Assembly: GCA_964503085.1 (NCBI GenBank)
Contig: CAZCYQ010000001.1
Coordinates: 62,001-126,000, forward strand
DNA length: 64,000 bases
From: Bin80 sp964503085
GTDB lineage: Bacteria; Bacteroidota; Rhodothermia; Rhodothermales; Bin80
Direction: 5' to 3'
The notes under the pieces are model-generated. The model saw nothing but the letters and a program-made list of their open reading frames with translations. It was not told the origin of the DNA and ran no database searches. A program made the position numbers and the translations under genes. Below are positions 17,768-26,828 of the stretch, piece by piece; within the stretch, counting starts at the first letter, position 1; every line of letters begins with the position of its first letter.

Positions 17768-19027
17768 TTACGGTTTTGAGTCGGTTTCCCAAAGCATGCG
17801 GATGGGAACGGCAAACATCCCATCCCCAAAACTTGCACAAAGTTCTCCGTCGTATAGCAGTGCACCAAAAGTGAATCTATCTTCATGAGCTGCCTTGATC
17901 TTGCGTAGTGCTTTGAAATCGGAACTAATGATCGAAGCTCCCGCCTTTATTTCAACACCGGCTAGTTTGGAGCCCCCCAGTTCAATGATCATGTCTGCTT
18001 CAACCCCGTAGCGGTCTCTAAAATGGTAGAACTTGTAAGGCTTACCTGATGAGCTGGCTTGTCTTCGCAATTCTTGAAAGACAAACGACTCTACGAGTTG
18101 GCCCAGAAGGTTACGGTCCATTTGTAAATCATTTGCATCAATATTCAATAGTGAACAAGCAAGACCAGTGTCGCCGATATGAATCTTGGGAGTCTTGATC
18201 ATCCTTTTCATCCGGTTACTGTACCAGGGTGGAAGCCTCTTTATCAGGAAATGGCGCTCTAGTAGTGACAAGTAATGCCGAATCGTGTTGCGATTCATTT
18301 GCAATTTTGCTGCGATGGAGGACACGTTGAATAGTTGTGCAGATAAGCTGGCTACCGCAGTGAGTAAACTGGGGAGCGATTCAGGAGAATGAACCTTTAC
18401 CTGCCCAGAAATATCATTCTGAACTAAGCTGACGACGTAGCTATTGTACCAAGAAGAGCGTATTCTATCTACGGGGATGGCCAGCGCGGGGGGATAACCA
18501 CCAGCCACAATTCGTTCTGCTAGATTGCTTCCCAGAGATTCGGATTGGCTCATTTGGAAATCTCCCGTAAACAGTCGCTCGAGAAAAGGGATGGACTTGG
18601 TCTGTTCAATTTCCACTTGAGACAGCGGATGCAGGCGAACGATGAGCATGCGACCAGTGAGCGCATCCGTCAATTCTGGGAGAAAAAGGACATTGGTTGA
18701 GCCAGTCAGGATAAATTGACCATTTATTCGGTGACGATCCACAGACAATTTGAGCAGTCGAAACAGTTCCGGGGCAAGTTGTATTTCGTCAAGTATGACG
18801 CGGTCTGGGAGCGCGTAAATAAACCTCGTCGGGTCACTCTGCACTGCTGCCAGGGTTTTCAAGTTGTCGAATGTGTAATAGGAATATCCAAGTCGGTCAC
18901 CAATCAGTTTTGCCAAGGTTGTCTTGCCAGATTGTCGAGGGCCATGAATTAATACAACTGGCGAGTGCGGAATTAACTCAGCAAGAAGCTGTTCTGACTG
19001 TCGGGGGATGATTTGTTGTTTAGTCAT
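17768..19027 (-). CDS. AAA ATPase with DUF4143 domain
   Basis: The 419-residue protein has an AAA_14 P-loop domain at the N-terminus: Walker A GPRQSGKTT (29-37), Walker B RVILDEIQ (about 75-82), and the sensor-like ILTGSTN. A helix-turn-helix-like segment follows (SIAAKLQMNRNTIRHYLSLLE), then the C-terminal DUF4143 nuclease-like fold with EADMIIELGG and GVEIKAG. In that fold the E/D and ExK pattern recalls restriction-endonuclease folds. Members are numerous in mobile or accessory regions of archaea and bacteria; their biological role is unsettled. The internal HTH and the repeat array just upstream (19104-19313) suggest possible self-regulation, which is inference. Confidence 0.88.
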   Translation of the reverse strand: MTKQQIIPRQSEQLLAELIPHSPVVLIHGPRQSGKTTLAKLIGDRLGYSYYTFDNLKTLAAVQSDPTRFIYALPDRVILDEIQLAPELFRLLKLSVDRHRINGQFILTGSTNVLFLPELTDALTGRMLIVRLHPLSQVEIEQTKSIPFLERLFTGDFQMSQSESLGSNLAERIVAGGYPPALAIPVDRIRSSWYNSYVVSLVQNDISGQVKVHSPESLPSLLTAVASLSAQLFNVSSIAAKLQMNRNTIRHYLSLLERHFLIKRLPPWYSNRMKRMIKTPKIHIGDTGLACSLLNIDANDLQMDRNLLGQLVESFVFQELRRQASSSGKPYKFYHFRDRYGVEADMIIELGGSKLAGVEIKAGASIISSDFKALRKIKAAHEDRFTFGALLYDGELCASFGDGMFAVPIRMLWETDSKP

Positions 19028-19103
19028 TTGTAGTAGATGTTTAGCAAATCATTCGGCAGTAGCTGAATTATTTCTTTGTATTGATACTCTTGATAATGTT
19101 ATT

Positions 19104-19313
19104 GGCAAATTGTCAAAATAAATTCGGCAGATTGTCAATTAACTAGCCCGTGGATAATAGGTTCACAACAGAAATTCAGTGCTGAGTGCTGGTTTTATTC
19201 TCGTAAAAGGCCCTGTATGCGTGGCGAAGGCTTATTGCAACCAAGTAACAATCTTCGGCAGATTGTCAAAATAATTGTGGCAGATTGTCAAAATAGCTAC
19301 GGCAGATTGTCAA
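19104..19313. repeat. Five copies of a 13-bp motif with 22-bp spacing
   Basis: The core GGCAGATTGTCAA occurs at 19126-19138, 19257-19269, 19279-19291 and 19301-19313, with one variant (GGCAAATTGTCAA) at 19104-19116. Starts are 22 bp apart within the two clusters (19104/19126 and 19257/19279/19301), and the clusters are 131 bp apart, close to six units. Most copies are preceded by TCGG- or TTGG-like bases, and several are followed by AATA. On the minus strand each copy reads TTGACA plus ATCTGCC. The array starts 77 bp upstream of the DUF4143 ATPase start codon and is about two helical turns per unit, as for cooperative protein binding sites. Confidence 0.85.
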
Positions 19314-19794
19314 CGAATTCATTGGATGAACTGTAGAATAGTGGAAGAAAGCATGGTGTCGTTCTCTTCCCAACACCGCATGCTTCAGGTCAATTCATCC
19401 AGGTTTTAGTTAAATCAAGAGATTCAGATCGGGAACAACTTTTGGAGGCCTCATCAAGATGAGGCACTGACGGTGAATCAAAGACTCCAATGTCATTGAA
19501 TTTCAGGGAGACAAGGACAATATCGGTCTGCAGAGCCCGAACATGAACGGAGGAAAAACTCTCCTTATGGACTTGATTTGACAATTCTCTTTGTCGTTGC
19601 AAGTTCATGAGTTAGAAACCACTTACGGATAACCGTGGTCACACATCGGTTGCCTGAGAGCCGATTAGAGGTAGGGAGTTGCTTTTACCGAAAGTCCGAT
19701 TTCACTTCCGTCAAGTGATATTGACCCGTGAGTGAAGCGGTCGTCATGGTTTGCCCAGATGTGCTCAATTTTGAGCGTCCGGTCGAGTGACAAA
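19314..19794. other. Intergenic region between repeat array and proS
   Basis: About 480 bp follow the array before the stop of proS. A 72-codon minus-strand frame (19390-19608) exists but has no recognised domain. Nothing else supportable was seen. Confidence 0.5.
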
Positions 19795-21573
19795 TTACTT
19801 GGACTGGGATTCCCAGGTCGGAAGATGCTCTAGCAGCTGGTGTAGTTTATCGAAACATTTTGTGATTTCCTCCTGAATCTTCTCCACTGCATCTTGAAGA
19901 GGAATGATCGCAAGATCCTTGCTTCGCCTCCGGCCATACTCTACTCCCCCACGGTTCAGTGAGCGGGAGCTAACAGTACACCTGAGTGGCATGCCGAGCA
20001 AGTCAGCATCTGCGAATTTAACGCCGGGACTCACGTCTCGATCATCGTAAATCACCTCCACGCCGGCTGCGAGCAACGCGGAGTAAAGCGCTTCGGCTTT
20101 CTCCTTTACTTCTCCAGAGCGTCCCAGAGATACCAGAAATACATGATAAGGAGCAACCGAAATAGGCAGATCCATACCATGGTCATCGCTGTATTCCTCA
20201 GCAACGCAGGCTAGTGCACGTCCGACTCCAATGCCGTAGGATCCCATGACGATGGGGTGCTCCGCACCGCTCTCGTCAGTATAAGTAGCCCCCATGCTCG
20301 CACTGTACCGGGTTCCCAATTGGAAGATATTGCCAACCTCTACGCCACGAACTACACGCATAAGTTTACCATCAATCGGATCTGGTGCACCATCATAGGC
20401 AAGTGCAATTGGGGCGACAATATTGGCGATAAAATCCCGGCCATAGTTCGCTCCAGTGAAATGCCAGTCGTGCTCATTGGCCCCGACTACCAGGTTCCCT
20501 GATTCAGGGATGAGGTCATCTACAACGGTGACCGCTTTGGTGTGATCAATATCTCGCAGTGAGGCGTAGCCAGGTATGCATCCTGCGGCTGCAATTTCCT
20601 CGGCCTCCGCAGGGCGCAGGGCCTGTGCATTGACGGCGTACCGCAGCTGTAACTCGTTAATTTCCATATCTCCCCGAACACAGGCGGCAATTAGCTTAGG
20701 CGGATTCTCTGCTCCAAAATCCCCCATATAGAAGACCATCTTTCCAGTCTGGCGTGTGGTGACTCCACAGAATTCGGCCACTTTGGCAATCGTGGCTTGT
20801 CCAGGCGTATGGACGCGGGTCAGTGGCTGAGGTGGGTCGGAAGGCTCTGGAATCTTTCGAAAGCTTGCAACATCCAAGTTGGACGCGTAACCGGTTTCCT
20901 CACAAATAGCCAGAGAGTCTTCGCCAATCGGAGTGATGTACATGAATTCGTGGGCGACCTTTCCCCCCATCATTCCAGGATCACTCTGTACCGCGACTAG
21001 ATTCAGGCCAAGCCTTGCACCGATGCGGTGGTAGGCATCGTAGTGGGCTTCGTATTGAGACTGGAGTCCATCAAAATCTTTGTCCAGCGTGTAGGAGTCC
21101 TTCATGACAAACTCTCGCACGCGAATAAGACCTCCCCTGGCTCGGGGTTCATCCCGGAACTTGGTTTGCATATGATAGACCATTTGCGGGAGCTGCCGGT
21201 AGGAGCGGATCTCTGATTTACAAAGGGTTGTCACGACCTCTTCATGTGTCATGGCCAGGACCAGCTCCCGTCCCTTACGATCCTGAAACCGCCCCATCTC
21301 GTCTCCAATCTCATACCAGCGGCCCGACTCCTGCCAGATTTCGGCTGGATGCACTACGGGCATGCACATTTCCTGTCCTTTGATCGCGTCCATTTCTTCA
21401 CGCAGGATCTGCTCAATTTTGCGTAAGGACCGATGGGCCAGCGGCAGATAGGAATAGAGGCCAGCGGCCAATTGTCGTACATATCCAGCACGTACCAGCA
21501 TTTGGCTGGATGCGGAATCAGACTCTGAAGGTGCTTCACGCAGAGTCTGACCAAAGAATTTTGACAAGCGCAT
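19795..21573 (-). CDS. proS: Prolyl-tRNA synthetase, bacterial type with editing insert
   Basis: This class II synthetase charges tRNA-Pro. The N-terminus MRLSKFFGQTLREAP and LVRAGYVRQLAAGLYSYLPL are typical of the bacterial type. Motif 2 is FRDEPRARGGLIRVREF. Between motifs 2 and 3 (about residues 230-390) lies the INS editing domain that deacylates Ala-tRNA-Pro. Motif 3 is GSYGIGVGRALA. The C-terminal anticodon-binding domain contains VIYDDRDVSPGVKFADADLLG. The 592 residues match the expected length. It sits alone between accessory genes on the same strand. Confidence 0.96.
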   Translation of the reverse strand: MRLSKFFGQTLREAPSESDSASSQMLVRAGYVRQLAAGLYSYLPLAHRSLRKIEQILREEMDAIKGQEMCMPVVHPAEIWQESGRWYEIGDEMGRFQDRKGRELVLAMTHEEVVTTLCKSEIRSYRQLPQMVYHMQTKFRDEPRARGGLIRVREFVMKDSYTLDKDFDGLQSQYEAHYDAYHRIGARLGLNLVAVQSDPGMMGGKVAHEFMYITPIGEDSLAICEETGYASNLDVASFRKIPEPSDPPQPLTRVHTPGQATIAKVAEFCGVTTRQTGKMVFYMGDFGAENPPKLIAACVRGDMEINELQLRYAVNAQALRPAEAEEIAAAGCIPGYASLRDIDHTKAVTVVDDLIPESGNLVVGANEHDWHFTGANYGRDFIANIVAPIALAYDGAPDPIDGKLMRVVRGVEVGNIFQLGTRYSASMGATYTDESGAEHPIVMGSYGIGVGRALACVAEEYSDDHGMDLPISVAPYHVFLVSLGRSGEVKEKAEALYSALLAAGVEVIYDDRDVSPGVKFADADLLGMPLRCTVSSRSLNRGGVEYGRRRSKDLAIIPLQDAVEKIQEEITKCFDKLHQLLEHLPTWESQSK

Positions 21574-21795
21574 GTAAGTCGAATGATTGAAACCCGTAAA
21601 AATACGGCGTACACCGCTTACGCTGGCAATCTATGATGGTTGACTCAAATTACTTTCCTGCCGGAGACCAGATCATCCTTTTCATGATGCGCATTAAACC
21701 CGATCCAGGGATTAGCTCTCAAACTTGCTGCAATGAAGAAACGGCGGGTTCAATAGTGTGACAAATGATTTTCAGCTTAAGATTTCAGGAAGTGA

Positions 21796-22929
21796 TCAGT
21801 CATTATGGTCAGACTCTTCTTGCCAAAGTATATGTTTTAAGCGCGGGTTCAACAACCTCCATCGCTGTCCCATGCGTTCAAGGTCGCCAGAAAGCGTGAC
21901 CAATACTTTGTCCATGTGCGCCTGGATCGCTCGTTCGTAATCCTGGCGCTCCAAAGATGCTGTAACTGAAAGCTGCTTTCCACCGAAGTAAGTGTTTAGG
22001 CGGATTCTTCCACCCTCTTCGTCGTTTCCACGGTTCAGTAGTCGGACATATCCGTGCAGGTAAACGTCGGGCCTCGGAGCGCGCTCTCGGAACGCGTGGG
22101 CCACTTGCCGTAATATGGGCGCATCATTAGTGCCGAAACGCACGGTTTGACTTGACGCCATATTCGGTCGAATTCGAGCCCAGGACACATTCACATCTAG
22201 GGTTGGAAAAGAGTCGATGATCTCGACCAAAGCTTCACAAAGATTCGCGCTCACGCCGCTGTTCGGTGCATCACTAAAGGCGTCTTCCTCTCCCGAGGCC
22301 GTTCGTTCGGCTCCTACGCGCACAGCAGTTAAAGCCTCGATGAGGCGGGCTGTCAGTTGTCGTTCAACGGGCATATCCTGATCCGATTCATCTGGAAACA
22401 GTGATGGAATCGGAGGCGGTATTGTTGGCATTAAAAGAGTCACCACAATGCTCCCTCGGTCAGTCTGCCCCAAACGAATCTTGGATACCAGATCTTTTGC
22501 TTTACGGTTCGCGCCAGTTCGGTATACCGTCCAAGATTCATCAAGTGAGCATGCAGTTGCTAAGAGCATATCCCGTACTCCTTGAATTAGGCTTACTCCT
22601 TCGTTCAGTTTAACACTACTCTCCTCGCTCTCTCCAACGCGCAGGCGGACGACATCGCGGTCCGTCGCCACGAGCGAATGATATACATCGGTTTCGTCTT
22701 GATGCCCAACGTCCGCGAATGTTTTGATCAAATCAGCGACTACACTTGCATAATCTCCCAAATGATCCGTCCGAGGGACAATGATTATCGGTTTGTCTTC
22801 ACCAATGTATATGTTAGAGTGTGCTCGGTAGGTATCATGCCGTTTCCAGCCAGCTGCGCGCGCAAAAATAGAAAGGGCTGTGGGCGATACTGCCAGCAAC
22901 GCGTCGCGTGTGAGAACCCCACTTCTCAT
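21796..22929 (-). CDS. Unknown partner of the DUF4365 protein
   Basis: The 377-residue protein is not assigned to a named domain. A recognisable block is RLGQTDRGSIVVTLLMP (152-168), preceded by VSLIQGVRDMLLATACS (112-128) and a basic YRTGANRKAKD segment. The N-terminus (GWKRHDTYRAHSNIYIG, then PIIIVPRTDHLGDYASVV) looks like a small alpha/beta module. There is no signal peptide or membrane helix, so it is cytoplasmic. Its start overlaps the stop of the upstream DUF4365 gene by one base (TAATG), indicating translational coupling and probably a shared complex. From memory, similar proteins are found beside DUF4365 genes in other bacteria; that needs a search. A defence or DNA-modification-related function is only a guess. 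Confidence 0.7.
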   Translation of the reverse strand: MRSGVLTRDALLAVSPTALSIFARAAGWKRHDTYRAHSNIYIGEDKPIIIVPRTDHLGDYASVVADLIKTFADVGHQDETDVYHSLVATDRDVVRLRVGESEESSVKLNEGVSLIQGVRDMLLATACSLDESWTVYRTGANRKAKDLVSKIRLGQTDRGSIVVTLLMPTIPPPIPSLFPDESDQDMPVERQLTARLIEALTAVRVGAERTASGEEDAFSDAPNSGVSANLCEALVEIIDSFPTLDVNVSWARIRPNMASSQTVRFGTNDAPILRQVAHAFRERAPRPDVYLHGYVRLLNRGNDEEGGRIRLNTYFGGKQLSVTASLERQDYERAIQAHMDKVLVTLSGDLERMGQRWRLLNPRLKHILWQEESDHND

Positions 22930-23441
22930 TAGATTGCCCCCGTTCTAGATTTATTCATGAGATCCTGCAGAGTTTCAACATCCAGTACGTTTTGTGTAGG
23001 GATGTAGATTGTAACTGTTTCTTGACTAATGATCTCCTCGTGGCCCTGCTGCAGACTGAGCCAATAGGCGCGGCGGCGGAGGACAAGCTCTTGGTCACTG
23101 ACCGACACCCACTGTCTCTTGTCCTTTGGTAGCCTCAGAACCACGAGTAGCCGGGGTGTCTGAGTTTCACATCGGAGATCACGGTAGTTCTTTATCGACA
23201 ACCGAAAGGAAAGAGAATTTTCTTGATTTTCATGGAGTTGTGTAGTCGCTTTCAATTGTAGATCAAGTGCAGGACGATAAGTTCCACCTGCCCGGATCTG
23301 AAGGTCAATACTATCTCGGTCGGGCTCGGGTACCGAGGTCAGATAGCCAGCCTGTGCCGCAAGTGCCATCACATAACACTTTAGACAATGCTTCCTTTTG
23401 ATCTGGTTCAGAGAGAAGTGCTTCCGCCATGAATCAGTCAC
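22929..23441 (-). CDS. DUF4365-type nuclease-fold protein
   Basis: The 170-residue product resembles DUF4365, a small PD-(D/E)XK-like fold. The candidate active-site pattern is D46 in DSIDLQI, followed by LDLQLKAT with Q62 and K64, matching the D...QxK arrangement seen in such nuclease-like domains. The GTG start at 23441 directly follows an in-frame TAA, so no longer version is possible. The C-terminal part contains RLLVVLRLPKDKRQWV and a basic RRRAYWLSL stretch that could contact DNA. It is the first gene of a two-gene unit with the 377-residue protein, coupled by a one-base overlap. Nuclease activity is inferred from the fold, not shown. Confidence 0.72.
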   Translation of the reverse strand: MTDSWRKHFSLNQIKRKHCLKCYVMALAAQAGYLTSVPEPDRDSIDLQIRAGGTYRPALDLQLKATTQLHENQENSLSFRLSIKNYRDLRCETQTPRLLVVLRLPKDKRQWVSVSDQELVLRRRAYWLSLQQGHEEIISQETVTIYIPTQNVLDVETLQDLMNKSRTGAI

Positions 23442-23885
23442 TTAAATGGTGCGAATTCAGTACGTGGAAGTTCCCTGAAATTAGTCCGGGAGGAAGAATG
23501 CATATCGGTGAAGGCAACTGAGCCCTGCACCACGATACCATAGACGCGGTTCCGGGTTGGTTCACGTAATCGATCGTTGCATTTGATGCGGCGAAGATGA
23601 CTAATTTGGATCTTCCATGTCCTTATGCCTCCAGAAAAAAGCCCCGAACTTGCAGGACCCGCCGGGCACCGACCTGTAGCTCACATTTCAACGGAAACGG
23701 ATATTTCTGACAGACACTGCATACAAATATCTTCCTATTGGAGGATTCGACGGAATATTGGTGCTCCATTACTGAACGCATCTTTAAAATATCGATTGTA
23801 CCGTGGCAAACAGATCGAAGGAGGCGTCCATATAGCTCACAGACCGTCAGGCCTTTCCATGTCTCTCTGAGCGATGGGGTTGCTC
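23442..23885. other. Intergenic region, no gene seen
   Basis: This 444-bp stretch between the DUF4365 start and the end of the 2OG oxygenase gene has only short frames without family character. The promoter of the DUF4365 pair should lie here. Confidence 0.55.
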
Positions 23886-26273
23886 TTAACCGGGTTGTCT
23901 GCTCCGAAATGCCGCTTTGGCTGCCTCAAGACGCTGTAACCGCTCTGCTTCTTCCGTCTCCCCCTGTGGTACCAGAGTTAACAGTCGACCAATGTAGCGC
24001 ACATCTTCGGCATACTCGTCGAGCCTTCGCTTGTAACTGGCGCGGTTCTTGACGCAGACCAGCGTATAGGGGCTACCCTTGCGCTCGGTTTCATGGTCTA
24101 TATCCAGACGTAGCTCTTCTATCATTCTATGGATATGCTTGCGAAAATCCTTGGCTACCTTGAATCGCTTGACGCGCAAATCAGGATTCAAACAGAATGC
24201 CTTGAGCTCAGAAGCGAGCTCGTCAGTTTCAGGTATCTCAGTATTGATGATCCAGTTGGTGGGTTCGTCAGGAGGCGTACTGCTGCGCTGGAGCAGGAAG
24301 TCGGTTGACTGTCTCCAGAGTAATCTGTATGCATCCGTACGGTTAGCATGTTCAATTTTGTGTAAACCTGCTAAAGCTTGGGGCAACATCCGGTCTGGCG
24401 TGACGATTCTCGGGAAGTCGGCAATGGTGGTTGCAGCCTGAACGGATTCCTGCTCCAGTTCCAAGCGCCAGGCGAGTGCGAAAAGGCTGCGGACGCCCGC
24501 AGAATCCATAAGTTCTTGCTCCACGAATTCAGCATCGCCATATGCGATTCTTCCACCTAACAGTCGGCGGTAGTCCTCATGACTGAACAATTTGGAGCTA
24601 TACTCCAGCACAGCACGGAGATTTAACACGGCGGATTGCACTGTTTCTCGCAACACATCACGCCACACCAACTCGGTCTGGATCAGATTGTCTGTGATCA
24701 GCGTCAGTAAGGAGAGAACCTCCTTTGGGCGCTCGGGCATGCCTTTCTTGATCAGGCTTGACAGAAAATTCTTGGCAGTCTCGGGGCCGACTAAAGGCAG
24801 CAGGTCGGTGAGAGACGTATTCTCACTGCCGTCGTAGTGGTGTACCACGATCCGATCAAGAAAGTCCGTTGCTATGTCGGCATTTCCTGTTACGCCCAGC
24901 AGCCGGAGCATTTCAGACAAATTATAATCGTGATATTCTCTTTTGCGCGTTGGCCATCGGTCGGCCAGTTCGGACAGTAAGCGCCGCATTTCTCCGTCGC
25001 TTACCTTATCACACTGTGTTGCGACCCAGGACACTGCATTGTTGATGCCACCACTTGCCACGATATCCAGTGTCTTTGCTTTGGGCCAAACAACAAGGAC
25101 CGCAATGCGGTAGATTAGGTCCAAAGTCGGGCCGTAATTGCCCATATAGTCTTCAAACTCCTCCTCGTCAGGGTCAAGATATTCAAGTGCATCCGGAGGA
25201 ATGAGTTCGTCTTCGGCTACTGAAAGCTCACCGAAGGGTGGATGGCTGCCATCACGGGCGACCCAATTCTCTAGGTGTTCCACACGCTCATGCAACTCCG
25301 CAATTGTCGAACCAGTTATAGGTTCATCTCCCCAGCCGGAATCATAATCTATCTCAGGATCGCCCGTCTCTTGAATGTACAGCACAGCGGCGTGCATGTC
25401 ACATTTCGCATTTTCGGCTGCCTCCCCTAAAACCCGAGCTACCGCTGCATCAGTACCTTTTAACGTCTCAAAGGAGAGACCGTCCTCGGTGTACGAATGA
25501 TCCAGTAACCAGACGATCTTGTTTGCCTTATTTCTGTTCGTCCAATCCACCAAAAACTCCTGGACCTGATCGGTCAACTCAGTATAGTCAGGTGCTCCGG
25601 TCCATTTTTTGCCAGAGCGTATGAACAGATTGAAAACAAGAGATATGCGATGCCCCTTGGTCACTGGCCGTGCTTCGTGAAGGCAGTCTGCGTAAAATGC
25701 TGCGTACGCAATCTCGGAGGGCTCTTCGGTATTCATGTTGAAGACGGTTTCCCGGCCTCCATGGCTTATAGCGAGTTCGCCGCCTTCTCCTGGGGTCGGA
25801 AGCGACAGGGACAGAGTGGCAACCATTCCCGCAGCTTTTTCTGTGTCCCGATGGGCAGCAAAGAAGCCACCCTCGTTATAGATGAGAAGCTTATACAATT
25901 TCGCGTCGATCTGATCTTGAGCAAAGCCAAGGCCATCACTTACGAGGCCTAAGATTTGCTTGAATGTATCCGTCCATGCGCTGCCGGTCACGCGGACCTG
26001 ATCGGCATCAATTTGCCAGCAGTCGCGTACGGTTGTGTCCAATAGGGTCCTGGTCCCTTTCCCGTAGGGTGCGCGTTCGGCAACATCAATCAGTGCGTCA
26101 ATTTGTACCTGAGGCACTGGAAATGAGAGCGTTCCCACTCGGTCAAGCGTGATGCGAGGCATTGGAACATACAGCTTGCCGCCTACGCAGTAATCTCCCG
26201 GGCGATCAACGGACTGAAGTAGATCAGAGAGGTGTGTGATTGTCTCTGTGCAATCTATATCTTGGTTAGCCAT
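23886..26273 (-). CDS. Large protein with N-terminal 2OG-Fe(II) oxygenase domain
   Basis: The 795-residue protein begins with a prolyl-4-hydroxylase-like double-stranded beta-helix. The iron ligands are H141 and D143 (AAHRDTEK) and H199 (DCLHEARPV), and R209 (KGHRISLVFNL) should bind 2-oxoglutarate. The phrase KLLIYNEGGFFAAHRDTEK and GGELAISHGG are typical of this fold. From about residue 215 to the end there is a long, mostly helical acidic region without a recognised domain, including a basic C-terminal segment rich in Arg and Lys. There is no signal peptide. Members with this architecture occur in fungi and scattered bacteria; substrate unknown. It is isolated, with gaps of over 400 bp on both sides. 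Confidence 0.8.
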   Translation of the reverse strand: MANQDIDCTETITHLSDLLQSVDRPGDYCVGGKLYVPMPRITLDRVGTLSFPVPQVQIDALIDVAERAPYGKGTRTLLDTTVRDCWQIDADQVRVTGSAWTDTFKQILGLVSDGLGFAQDQIDAKLYKLLIYNEGGFFAAHRDTEKAAGMVATLSLSLPTPGEGGELAISHGGRETVFNMNTEEPSEIAYAAFYADCLHEARPVTKGHRISLVFNLFIRSGKKWTGAPDYTELTDQVQEFLVDWTNRNKANKIVWLLDHSYTEDGLSFETLKGTDAAVARVLGEAAENAKCDMHAAVLYIQETGDPEIDYDSGWGDEPITGSTIAELHERVEHLENWVARDGSHPPFGELSVAEDELIPPDALEYLDPDEEEFEDYMGNYGPTLDLIYRIAVLVVWPKAKTLDIVASGGINNAVSWVATQCDKVSDGEMRRLLSELADRWPTRKREYHDYNLSEMLRLLGVTGNADIATDFLDRIVVHHYDGSENTSLTDLLPLVGPETAKNFLSSLIKKGMPERPKEVLSLLTLITDNLIQTELVWRDVLRETVQSAVLNLRAVLEYSSKLFSHEDYRRLLGGRIAYGDAEFVEQELMDSAGVRSLFALAWRLELEQESVQAATTIADFPRIVTPDRMLPQALAGLHKIEHANRTDAYRLLWRQSTDFLLQRSSTPPDEPTNWIINTEIPETDELASELKAFCLNPDLRVKRFKVAKDFRKHIHRMIEELRLDIDHETERKGSPYTLVCVKNRASYKRRLDEYAEDVRYIGRLLTLVPQGETEEAERLQRLEAAKAAFRSRQPG

Positions 26274-26828
26274 TTATATTTACGTTTGGAACTTGATGTA
26301 TGTATGCGGCTCTAATCTCACAAGATCTTGCGGGCCACCGGGGGTTTCACCGCGTAACAACCTCCCCTTATTCCAGCCTCCGAGGCACTACGTATGCGTC
26401 CGTGTCAATGCGAGCTATACTACGTAATGCATTTTACACCTTATGATGGGATGTCTCGATATGTCCGCAGCATGAAATATCCGCGGGTACAGGTCGGTTG
26501 ATCTTGGTTTTCGTAACCGTTAGGCTCTATAACCGCTCATGACGAATTGCCAATCTCAGTCGACAGCCGGGCCGTGAACTTCTCCGGATATGTTTTGGTC
26601 CTACGGAATCATTATGGATAGTGGCTAGGGTTGCCGCATTAAAGAGGGCTCCAATAACCACGTACTGGACTCGCTCAAAAGAACCGCGAAGCTCAGACAT
26701 GCGCTCTGGAACACAAATTCTTGATTTCTTCGCATTAGTTTCGGCATCTCTATGGAACCAAATGCACTGACCTTATTTATATTCAGTCTAAATAAGTATA
26801 TTCACAGGGTCTGCACTGATTCCGAATT
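26274..26828. other. Intergenic region upstream of feo genes
   Basis: This 555-bp region separates the divergent oxygenase gene and the feo operon. The only structured element seen is the inverted repeat at 26772-26796. No gene is supportable. Confidence 0.55.
26772..26796. promoter_or_regulatory. Putative metalloregulator operator upstream of feoA
   Basis: CTTATTTA and TAAATAAG form a perfect 8-bp inverted repeat with a 9-bp centre, about 33 bp before the first feoA start. The right half includes AGTCTAAA, reminiscent of half-sites of DtxR/IdeR-like iron regulators, and a TATATT (26797-26802) immediately downstream could serve as -10 box. Position before an iron importer fits iron-dependent repression, but the regulator is not identified. 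Confidence 0.45.

Noticed and set aside
19104..19313. Array considered as a CRISPR
   Set aside because: The motif is 13 bp (about 18 bp with looser flanks) and only 9 bp separate adjacent cores, which is far too short for spacers, and no cas genes are present.
19390..19608. 72-codon minus-strand frame between the repeat array and proS
   Set aside because: Short, without recognised domain or translation signal; could be real but cannot be supported.
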